Source of the DNA: Thermoplasmata archaeon
GTDB lineage: Archaea > Thermoplasmatota > Thermoplasmata > Thermoplasmatales > Thermoplasmataceae
DNA: 7,236 bases
Reading direction: 5' to 3'
Assembly (NCBI GenBank): GCA_021801305.1
Contig: JAJYYD010000110.1
Coordinates: 1 to 7,236, forward strand
This document shows positions 1-5,819 of the stretch, piece by piece. The position numbers and the translations under genes were made by a program. Below the pieces are notes generated by a model. That model saw only the letters and a list, made by a program, of their open reading frames with translations. It was not told the DNA's origin and ran no database searches. Position 1 is the stretch's first letter, and every line of letters starts with the position of its first letter.

Positions 1-341
1 ATTACGAAGTAGATAATCACAAGGAGTATCCATGCTATTATTGCAATCAGGAAACCGTTAACCCATCCTGTTCTGACCATGCTCTTAACAACATAAATCA
101 TGCCCAGCAGACCCACAATAAAACCGATGATAGGGGTAAATATGCTGAAAATAAGGAAAAGGATTGCAAATGCAATTATTGAGAAGAGTGCAATGACCAT
201 GCCCCTTCCAACCGATATTTTTTTGCTGATTACTGCGGAGGTTGCAATTTTTATAACAAAACCATCTATAATCCATGATATCAGGAGTGTTAAAAGAAGC
301 CCAAGTACCAGCGCAATAGAGTCCAGAAAATACGTAATCAC
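1..341 (-). CDS. Hypothetical multi-pass membrane protein, C-terminal part missing (runs off left edge)
   Basis: Reading leftward from a GTG at 341, this frame stays open for 113 codons to the window edge, so the protein is incomplete at its C-terminus. The translation is strongly hydrophobic, with about four predicted membrane segments near residues 5-30, 47-66, 68-86 and 95-113. Short basic stretches lie between them (ISKKISVGRG, residues 38-47; KSMVRTG, residues 86-92). I chose this frame over the two overlapping open frames because only it gives a coherent membrane-protein composition and has no stop before the edge; the others are rich in scattered Cys, His and Trp or Pro and Ser. GTG is the only plausible start after an in-frame TAA upstream. 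It has no clear ribosome binding site but lies downstream of AT-rich promoter-like sequence. I do not recognise the family. It may be cotranscribed with the membrane-protein gene 97 nt upstream or have its own promoter. Confidence 0.6.
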   Translation of the reverse strand, partial: MITYFLDSIALVLGLLLTLLISWIIDGFVIKIATSAVISKKISVGRGMVIALFSIIAFAILFLIFSIFTPIIGFIVGLLGMIYVVKSMVRTGWVNGFLIAIIAWILLVIIYFV

Positions 342-376
342 TGATATGGATTGGCAACAGGGTATTTGAATTTTAC

Positions 377-385
377 ATTAATATT
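377..385 (-). promoter_or_regulatory. Possible TATA-like box for the leftmost membrane-protein gene
   Basis: The minus strand reads AATATTAAT here, centred about 40 nt before the GTG at 341. An archaeal TATA box lies roughly 25-30 nt before the transcription start, so it could drive a transcript with a short leader of about 10-15 nt. A second AT-rich stretch (363-371) sits about 27 nt before the GTG and would suit a leaderless transcript. Which one is used cannot be decided from sequence. Apart from these boxes, the 97-nt gap 342-438 shows nothing else recognisable. Confidence 0.35.
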
Positions 386-438
386 TGCAATAGTTTGTGT
401 CTGTCTACCTCTACGGAAGAATTATGGGCAAAATATGA

Positions 439-804
439 TCAATGGAGGAGGAAGTATACCAGTACAATTATCCCTACCGCTATTATGCCTATACCTATGA
501 AATACGGCCCGTAATTCTTTTTTCGTGGAGATAACCCGAATTCTGAATAGTCGTTCATGCTGGAATACCCATAATCAATATTGTCCCTGTCCGCGGCACT
601 GGTTCCATCGGATGTTGTTGCCGTTCCACCATTCCGGTTCTGCCTGTTCCTTCCAAGACTGATAAATGGAAAAAAGAAGAAGAATGGCACGAAATCAACA
701 AAGCTTGACTGTGAAGGGAAAAACCTTGGTATTACAACATAAATTGACAGCATTGCCACAAGGTATATTCCCCAGAATACAATGATGTATGATCTTCTCC
801 TCAA
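439..804 (-). CDS. Hypothetical small membrane protein with low-complexity polar loop
   Basis: This 121-residue protein has three likely membrane segments: residues 6-26 (after a basic RRR N-terminus), 35-50 (containing a run of five phenylalanines) and 99-120 at the extreme C-terminus. Between the second and third lies a polar loop rich in Asn, Ser, Thr, Gly, Asp and Tyr (residues 51-97), ending in a basic RKK just before the last segment. The start is TTG at 804. The frame upstream reaches a TAA at 835-837 with no ATG or GTG, and the first internal ATG (residue 18) would cut the first membrane segment. I recognise no catalytic motif or family. It is transcribed divergently from the aldehyde-dehydrogenase-like gene and in the same direction as the leftmost membrane-protein gene, from which it is 97 nt away. 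The function is unknown; the membrane composition makes a real gene likely. Confidence 0.65.
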   Translation of the reverse strand: MRRRSYIIVFWGIYLVAMLSIYVVIPRFFPSQSSFVDFVPFFFFFPFISLGRNRQNRNGGTATTSDGTSAADRDNIDYGYSSMNDYSEFGLSPRKKNYGPYFIGIGIIAVGIIVLVYFLLH

Positions 805-830
805 CCCAACCCACAGTGAATTTTGATTAG

Positions 831-840
831 AGTATTATTC
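831..840 (-). promoter_or_regulatory. Possible TATA-like box for the TTG-start membrane-protein gene
   Basis: The minus strand reads GAATAATACT, centred about 31 nt before the TTG start at 804. The spacing would fit a leaderless or very short-leader archaeal transcript. The sequence is only a moderate match to an archaeal TATA element. It lies inside the short divergent intergenic region shared with the rightward gene that starts at 895. Confidence 0.3.
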
Positions 841-861
841 TTTGCGCATGCCGGGAAAGCC

Positions 862-870
862 ATATTAATT
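862..870 (+). promoter_or_regulatory. TATA-like box for leaderless transcript of the ALDH-like gene
   Basis: ATATTAATT is centred 29 nt upstream of the ATG at 895. That is the spacing expected when an archaeal transcript begins at or beside the start codon. No Shine-Dalgarno sequence precedes this ATG at normal distance, which also points to leaderless translation. The box resembles the AT-rich element before the leftmost gene (377-385). It supports the ATG at 895 over the TTG further upstream at 823, because the box would lie inside the coding region if TTG were used. Confidence 0.5.
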
Positions 871-894
871 AACCATGTAAGGCTATTTGTCACA

Positions 895-2220
895 ATGGAT
901 GTATTTAACAAATTCACGGGAAACCTGGCAAGGACATATGAGACTTCCGACAGGACTTCCATTAACGGGATAGTGAGGCAGAGCAGGGAGGCTTTCAGGT
1001 CAATGGGGACATTGAATGAACTCGACAGATCCAGGGCACTGCAGATGATTCTGAACATGATGGAGGAAGAGGAGGATTCTCTCTCCAGCCTCATCACGGA
1101 AGAAACAGGAAAGCCGAAAATACTCGCCTCAAACGAGGTGACGGCGGCCAAAAATATTATGGAAGCTGCAATACAGGCGTTGGGCACCGATTCCTGTGGA
1201 CCAATGAATTATTCATTGCCAGGAAAAGCAGGCAGTTATTCTCTTTACAGGAATTTTGCCAGGGGGACTGTAGCTGGTACTTGTGATTACGGGAACCCTC
1301 TTTTAAGTGCGGCATTGAAGATTGCCGCTTCAATTGCCACAGGAAATACCCTTCTGATCTTTCCGTCCAGAATTGCACCCACACCATCACTGAAACTTAT
1401 CTCTTTCATTGAGAAGACGCCGTTGCCGGAACATGCTGTTCAGCCAATTCTTACTGAGGAATCAGGCATACTGGATGAAATACTGGCCCTGACCGATGAA
1501 ACCCAGGGAAACTGGGAGCTTGTTTTTGATGATAACGAGTTCCATGAATTCACCATGCTTGAAAACTTTGAAAAAAGGCCGGAAAACCGCTACGCAATAA
1601 TCTGGAACGATGCAGATCTCGACACTACAGCGGAATCAATTTCAAAGGCACTGTTTCTGGCAACTGGCGGGAGCTACATACGATCCATCAGGATCATTGT
1701 ACACAGGGATGTTTCGGAATATATTATGAACAGGTTCATTGAGATACTCTCATCCATGAAGGTCGGTGATCCTTCGGATCCCGATACCTCAATAGGTCCC
1801 ATGGCAGGTGCGGCCATAGTCTCAATGACCTCGGATATCCTGGATGAGGAGGTAAGGTCCGGATCATATCCTATCCTCGATCTAAATATAAGATCCCCTT
1901 TCATTTATCCCGTTCTTCTGGACTGTACTGGCAATAATGGGCCATTGTCGGTGAAAGGTGTATTCGGGCCAGTGATGTCCATATACAGGGTTGATTCCCT
2001 CCAGGAGATCGTTGACATGTGCAATGTTAATGCATCGGGGACCGATGCTTCCCTGTATACCTCTGATATAAACATAGCCAAATCCATGTTTGAAAGAGTA
2101 GGATTCTCATCATTGAATATCAATATGGAACCTGCTTCGAATACCGGACATTTCAGGTCCATGTTTATGGATGAGAAGAATTCCCCAATATACACGAAAA
2201 GATCGGTGCTTAACCTGTAG
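895..2220 (+). CDS. Aldehyde-dehydrogenase-fold protein, probably catalytically inactive (pseudoenzyme)
   Basis: This 441-residue protein follows the NAD(P)-dependent aldehyde dehydrogenase fold along its whole length, closest in style to succinate-semialdehyde dehydrogenases. Family landmarks include ETGKP (70-74), KIAASIATGN (about 142-151), NDADLD (238-243), IIVH (267-270), KVGDPSDPDTSIGP (289-302) and VFGPV (356-360). The working residues are gone by eye alignment. The nucleophilic cysteine aligns with Tyr261 in GGSYIRS. The general-base Glu of ELGGK aligns with Lys227. The Asn of PWNFP aligns with Gly133. The coenzyme Lys of KPSE is Phe156, the GSxxxG cofactor turn reads FDDNEFHE (211-218), and the Glu of ExFGP is Gly355. 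The reading frame is intact, so this looks like a maintained non-enzymatic protein rather than a decayed gene. The start ATG at 895 is supported by a TATA-like box and by where family similarity begins; an upstream TTG at 823 adds 24 unconvincing residues. It converges on the Hyf-like operon 48 nt away. Its role is unknown, perhaps binding or scaffolding. Confidence 0.85.
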   Translation: MDVFNKFTGNLARTYETSDRTSINGIVRQSREAFRSMGTLNELDRSRALQMILNMMEEEEDSLSSLITEETGKPKILASNEVTAAKNIMEAAIQALGTDSCGPMNYSLPGKAGSYSLYRNFARGTVAGTCDYGNPLLSAALKIAASIATGNTLLIFPSRIAPTPSLKLISFIEKTPLPEHAVQPILTEESGILDEILALTDETQGNWELVFDDNEFHEFTMLENFEKRPENRYAIIWNDADLDTTAESISKALFLATGGSYIRSIRIIVHRDVSEYIMNRFIEILSSMKVGDPSDPDTSIGPMAGAAIVSMTSDILDEEVRSGSYPILDLNIRSPFIYPVLLDCTGNNGPLSVKGVFGPVMSIYRVDSLQEIVDMCNVNASGTDASLYTSDINIAKSMFERVGFSSLNINMEPASNTGHFRSMFMDEKNSPIYTKRSVLNL

Positions 2221-2268
2221 AATGTCATTTTCCTGAAAATATGGATGGAATATGGTAATTCCCTGCAT
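2221..2268. other. Convergent intergenic spacer with small inverted repeats
   Basis: These 48 nt separate the stop of the rightward ALDH-like gene from the stop of the leftward HyfB-like gene. They hold a perfect 6-nt inverted repeat, ATTTTC/GAAAAT, at 2227-2240 with only 2 nt between arms. A second, GGAAT/ATTCC, sits at 2247-2262 with a 6-nt loop. Short T-runs of four occur on both strands. Transcription of both genes must end near here, so the spacer may serve as a two-way terminator. The hairpins are weak and the assignment is an inference from position. Confidence 0.3.
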
Positions 2269-4023
2269 TCAGATGAGGATTGCCAGCAACAGGACAATCA
2301 TGAAAGCCAGGATCATGTAAATCATGTACCACCTTATTGAACTGTTCATGAAACCGAGAGTGAAACCTTTTGCCACCTTTCTGTAGGATCTTGTCAGTAT
2401 TATCATAAACGCCCAGAAGCCATCAGATATTGCCATATACTGACTTCGCTCACCGATTCCAGGCCTCAGTATCTTCTTGAGCATCAGCCTTATGTTGTTC
2501 GAGAATGCATATGGAGTGTAATCCTCCGTGAACTCCCTGCCTCCCCTCCAGACAGGTACAGACCTGGTGTCAGGTTTCCTGAATATTGCATAAGTTGCAA
2601 GTGAAAATACTGCCAGCAGGCCGAAGACGTAATCCGGGGATACAAGGCCGAAGTCCGCGGCAGCAAACCTGGACTGTATGGTGAAACCGTTGAACACGAA
2701 TACGCTTGGAAGCCCACCCAGGAATTCAGGACCCACAAAAAGAGGGGACAGTATGAACAGAAGTATGAGTATGACTCCAATGGAGAAGACTACCGCATGT
2801 TCATTCTTCATGCCCCTGGCCTTTCCATTCCTGAGCTGGGTGAATACAAATGCCTTCATCATTGCGGCAGTAGCAAACCCCTCCCCTATTGCTATGAGTG
2901 ATCCTGCGATGATTGACACTATTCCCAGATACCCCAGGAAGGATGCACCCATGAAAAACATTTCCAGAATCATCCATGTCCCCAATCCCCCTATTGTGGG
3001 AAAAAGGCCTGAAAGCGAGGCTGTGCTCAGCACTTCACCTATCCTTGAAAACCTTGAAGAACTCAATCCCTCGTCAAGGAAATGCTCTTTTCCGGAGGCA
3101 CCGATTCCAAGGAAAAGACCTGTTTTTGAAAGCGAGTGCGAAAGGCTGAATATAACTATGACCACAAGGGAAAAATCCCTCAATATTGCCGTCTGGGCTA
3201 TCATATAAAAGCCAATGGCTGCAAGAATTGCACCGTTGTTCTCTATTGTGCTGAAGCCGGCAAGCATCTTCGCATGCTCTGACACATATGCGAAAAGGGA
3301 GGCAAAGATTACCGAAAGCACCCCAATGGCAATGACAATCACTCCAAAGACCTGGGAGAGCGGACTCAGGAGCATGAGCCGGACTATTCCGAAGACCCCC
3401 ATCAGGGTCATTGTTGCACTGAGTATTGCGGATCCGTTCGCAGGGGCGTTTCCATGGGCAATTGGAAGCCATTCACTGATCATGAAGGGGACCATTCCCA
3501 TTTTCACAAGTGCGCCGAGAGTGAAAAGAACCAGGGGTATCACAGAATCCACTTTTGTAAATGCTATGGTTGTTCCCCCCGTGAGATAGAATGAATAAAT
3601 TGCACCTGCCACTATGAGGACAGTGCTCAGTTCGCTGAATGCCATGAATACAAACGGAGGATAGTCATTCTTCCTGTTCATTGCTATAAGCACATAACTG
3701 GATATGGACATTGTCTCCCAGCCTGCAAGGAATTCCAGGTAGTTCCTTGAAAGTAGTATGACCACCATTCCGAATATGGTTGAACCGAACATTGGTGCAA
3801 GCCATCTGCCATATTTTTCCCCATAACTTACTGAAAACCAGGATGAGAAAATCCATACCAGCGAGGCAATGACAACAAAGGAATCTATATAGTCAAAGTG
3901 AATGAACGACCCGGCCAGGATTATTGCAGATGAAACGGCGAGAGCAACATATCCCGCCTTCCTGTTCCAGATTGAAACTGCAACCGAAACCGCAAATGGT
4001 GCAAGAAACAGCCATGAGATCAT
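2269..4023 (-). CDS. hyfB: HyfB/HycC-like proton-translocating membrane subunit of Hyf-type complex
   Basis: This 584-residue integral membrane protein belongs to the antiporter-like (NuoL/M/N, MrpA/D) superfamily and best matches the HyfB/HycC branch. Such subunits form the ion-pumping arm in the cytoplasmic membrane. Charged residues expected in the half-channels are present: Glu103 in the GWE motif, Lys174 in GALVKMG, His190 in LPIAHGNAPANGSA, Lys252 before LAGFSTIEN, His296 and Lys300 in LSHSLSKTG, and Lys390 near the later half-channel. Most of the chain is hydrophobic. After about residue 485 comes the soluble VWRGGREFTEDYTPYAFSNN segment typical of HyfB/HycC C-termini, then a last helix at residues 566-584. 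The length is a little below E. coli HycC and HyfB. The ATG directly follows the TGA of the small-subunit gene, with a GAGG-type ribosome binding site at 4028-4034, so translation is likely coupled. It is the last gene of the operon, unlike hyf operons where hyfB comes early. Confidence 0.88.
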   Translation of the reverse strand: MISWLFLAPFAVSVAVSIWNRKAGYVALAVSSAIILAGSFIHFDYIDSFVVIASLVWIFSSWFSVSYGEKYGRWLAPMFGSTIFGMVVILLSRNYLEFLAGWETMSISSYVLIAMNRKNDYPPFVFMAFSELSTVLIVAGAIYSFYLTGGTTIAFTKVDSVIPLVLFTLGALVKMGMVPFMISEWLPIAHGNAPANGSAILSATMTLMGVFGIVRLMLLSPLSQVFGVIVIAIGVLSVIFASLFAYVSEHAKMLAGFSTIENNGAILAAIGFYMIAQTAILRDFSLVVIVIFSLSHSLSKTGLFLGIGASGKEHFLDEGLSSSRFSRIGEVLSTASLSGLFPTIGGLGTWMILEMFFMGASFLGYLGIVSIIAGSLIAIGEGFATAAMMKAFVFTQLRNGKARGMKNEHAVVFSIGVILILLFILSPLFVGPEFLGGLPSVFVFNGFTIQSRFAAADFGLVSPDYVFGLLAVFSLATYAIFRKPDTRSVPVWRGGREFTEDYTPYAFSNNIRLMLKKILRPGIGERSQYMAISDGFWAFMIILTRSYRKVAKGFTLGFMNSSIRWYMIYMILAFMIVLLLAILI

Positions 4024-4650
4024 TCAATCGCCTCTTGCCCTTATGAGGGCTGCAAGTATTGTGTAAGGATTTGGAGGGCAACCGGCAATTGCCACATTGT
4101 ATTCCCCGGATTTGAGGGCGCCTTCCCCTATTATGCCACCTGAAATTGCGCACGCACCCATCAGTATTATCATCTTTGGATCCGACATTGCATCATAGGC
4201 TCTTTTCAGGGGTTCTTCCATGCCTTCGGTCCACACACCCATAACTGCTATTGCATCAGCATGCCTGGGTGTGTTGGTGAAAAATATTCCAAGCCGGTGC
4301 ATATCGTACTGTGGTGCTGTCAGCGCATGCAGTTCGGTATTGCAGGCCCCGCATGCACCGGAGTCCAATGGATAGATAAAGAAAGATTTCCTGAACTGGT
4401 GCATCTTTTCGCCAACAGTGAATATTTCATGTTTCCCCGTGGGTTCATAACCCGGAAGGCAGCGCCTGCAGAATATGCACTTTGTCATGTCCCATTTTCC
4501 ATTGGTGATTGCGTCAGTAGGGCAGTTTGCCTCTCCTGATCCAGTTATCTCAGTGCTCCATCTGGCAATTTCAACCGGTTCCGATCTGGGGAATTTCTCG
4601 GTCTTTACACCCTTCCTCACACCCTTCAGGAACCAGATTCCGTTCTTCAT
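4024..4650 (-). CDS. Ferredoxin-NuoB fusion: small electron-transfer subunit of Hyf/Ehr-type complex
   Basis: This 208-residue protein joins two iron-sulfur modules. Residues about 36-75 are a reduced ferredoxin domain: Cys43 in NCPTDAI plus Cys58, Cys61 and Cys64 in KCIFCRRC, enough for one [4Fe-4S] cluster. The second half of the usual two-cluster pattern is missing, with LPGYEP following the last cysteine. Residues about 90-208 are a HycG/HyfI/NuoB-type domain: DSGACGACNTE supplies Cys100 and Cys103, GACAISGG gives Cys167 and GCPPNP gives Cys191, the complete ligand set for the proximal (N2-like) cluster. In E. coli Hyf these modules are separate proteins (HyfH and HyfI). The likely role is to pass electrons between a soluble donor and the large subunit. 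The gene overlaps the large-subunit stop by ATGA. A purine-rich GGGGGTTGATC stretch before the ATG (4655-4665) may serve as ribosome binding site. Confidence 0.87.
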   Translation of the reverse strand: MKNGIWFLKGVRKGVKTEKFPRSEPVEIARWSTEITGSGEANCPTDAITNGKWDMTKCIFCRRCLPGYEPTGKHEIFTVGEKMHQFRKSFFIYPLDSGACGACNTELHALTAPQYDMHRLGIFFTNTPRHADAIAVMGVWTEGMEEPLKRAYDAMSDPKMIILMGACAISGGIIGEGALKSGEYNVAIAGCPPNPYTILAALIRARGD

Positions 4651-5819
4651 GAGAGATCAACCCCCAGCTCAGAAATCCATATCCCGAAGCTTTCCCAGTT
4701 GAAGTGAAAATCGGTGAATATGTTTCCCTCCATGGACCTTCTGAACGACAGCACATTCCTCCAGGAAGGCGATATCATGCCAATGTCCACAACATTGCCT
4801 TTTTCTATCTCAACTGAATAGAAAAGGTCTCCCGATGGGCTTTCGATTCTTGCCATGCCGGTTCCGCCCATTTTTTGGAGATCATAATCTAACCTCTCAA
4901 TACTTTTGGATGCATGAATATTTTTTATGATGTCATATGACTGGAAGATTTCATCACTTCTTATCATGAAGCGGGAGAATGCATCTCCTTCATCCCGCAC
5001 TATTGGAAAATAATCCAGCTGTTCGTAGGGAAGAACAGGAAGTTCATTCCTTGCATCATGCCTTATTCCCGCACCTCTTGCAGCTGGGCCAGTGCTTTCC
5101 GGATCCCTGTTGATGCCATTGTTCTGCAGCCTGTTCAAAAACAGCTTTGATTCCATCAGCCCTTCTGATATCATGCGGAATTCTCCTATGACTTCAAGCA
5201 GTTTTTCCTGAAGTTTGTCTATCATGAAGCGGGACTTACCGATCTCATTGACAGCAAAGAAGTACCTGTGTCCGCACTGTGTGCCTATTATCCTGGAAAC
5301 TTTTTCCCGTATCATTGAAAGCTGGTTGACCGGAACACCGAATCCTGCCGATTCTGCCAGCTTCTGTATGACAAGCAGATGACTCCTGATTCTTTCTGCC
5401 TCTATCTGGGCAATCCTGTTGAACTGCACTTCTTCGGGAACCTCAATCTGAAGGGCATCCTCAACAGCCCTCAGGAAGCATATTGCGTGAGAGGCCGAAT
5501 GAAAACCGTTTATTCGTTCAATCCTCAGAAGCGCATCCTGTATGCCCATTCCTGTAACCTTGATTTTCCTGAGTTTATAGGTCGGATCCACTGATATGGA
5601 TGTGATTTTTTCCCCGGGGGTCAGTATGTCAAGCCCGACCGATTCCATTAGGCCTCCGGTCGATGGACCATAGGCGAATATAAACTCTTCAGGCTTTCTT
5701 TCTGGCGGTTTTTCGTGAACGACCTCAATGGTTGAATTGTAATGGCTCCCGTAAATGGAGTATTTTTTCGTATTTCCTATGAATCTTCCGTCAGGTTTAC
5801 CCTCTTCATACCAGTACAT
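4647..5819 (-). CDS. HycE/HyfG/NuoD-like large subunit lacking all NiFe-site cysteines (Ehr-type)
   Basis: This 390-residue protein is homologous to the large subunit of group 4 membrane-bound NiFe hydrogenases and to complex I NuoD. The N-terminal metal-binding motif, normally ERxCGxCxxxH, reads ERINGFHSASH (101-111): both cysteines are replaced, by Asn104 and His107, while Glu101, Arg102 and His111 remain. The C-terminal DPCxxC motif reads SPSWRN (350-355), again with no cysteine, and resembles the PSFxN of complex I. Only Cys114 and Cys182 exist in the whole chain, and there is no maturation-protease site. It therefore cannot carry a classical NiFe centre and fits the energy-converting hydrogenase-related (Ehr) proteins. 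The complex I quinone-binding His also seems absent, since GPSTGGL (51-57) stands where HPSTHG would be. About 45 residues precede the NuoD-like part, too few for the NuoC-like domain of HycE. ATG 5819 is fixed by an AGGAGGT site; the gene overlaps hyfF by 14 nt. Confidence 0.88.
   Translation of the reverse strand: MYWYEEGKPDGRFIGNTKKYSIYGSHYNSTIEVVHEKPPERKPEEFIFAYGPSTGGLMESVGLDILTPGEKITSISVDPTYKLRKIKVTGMGIQDALLRIERINGFHSASHAICFLRAVEDALQIEVPEEVQFNRIAQIEAERIRSHLLVIQKLAESAGFGVPVNQLSMIREKVSRIIGTQCGHRYFFAVNEIGKSRFMIDKLQEKLLEVIGEFRMISEGLMESKLFLNRLQNNGINRDPESTGPAARGAGIRHDARNELPVLPYEQLDYFPIVRDEGDAFSRFMIRSDEIFQSYDIIKNIHASKSIERLDYDLQKMGGTGMARIESPSGDLFYSVEIEKGNVVDIGMISPSWRNVLSFRRSMEGNIFTDFHFNWESFGIWISELGVDLS

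Noticed and set aside
85..369. Alternative open frames on both strands near the left edge (minus strand 85-357, plus strand 100-369)
   Set aside because: They overlap the minus-strand frame that gives a coherent multi-helix membrane protein with no stop to the edge; their own compositions look like out-of-frame translation.
823..894. Longer N-terminus of the ALDH-like protein from a TTG at 823
   Set aside because: The 24 added residues show no family similarity, and the TATA-like box at 862-870 lies inside them at the right distance for the ATG at 895.
801..1187. Minus-strand open frame opposite the start of the ALDH-like gene
   Set aside because: It overlaps the ALDH-like coding region over most of its length, and that gene has clear family similarity on the plus strand.
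895..2220. Calling the gene an active NAD-dependent (succinate-semialdehyde) dehydrogenase
   Set aside because: Only the fold landmarks are kept; the nucleophile, general base, oxyanion and cofactor-binding residues all differ by eye alignment.
2227..2240. Perfect ATTTTC/GAAAAT palindrome as a classical hairpin terminator
   Set aside because: Only 2 nt separate the arms and the stem is AT-rich, so a stable hairpin is unlikely; kept only as part of a low-confidence convergent spacer.
2678..3589. Long plus-strand open frames (2678-3208 and 3215-3589) opposite the HyfB-like gene
   Set aside because: They are antisense to a well-supported membrane-protein gene, are rich in Pro, Ser and Arg, and show no recognisable motif; shadows of the real frame.
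4647..5819. Calling the large subunit a functional NiFe hydrogenase or formate hydrogenlyase catalytic subunit
   Set aside because: All four nickel-iron ligand cysteines are replaced (NGFH for CGxC; SPSWRN for DPCxxC), so the catalytic claim is not supported even though the fold and operon match.
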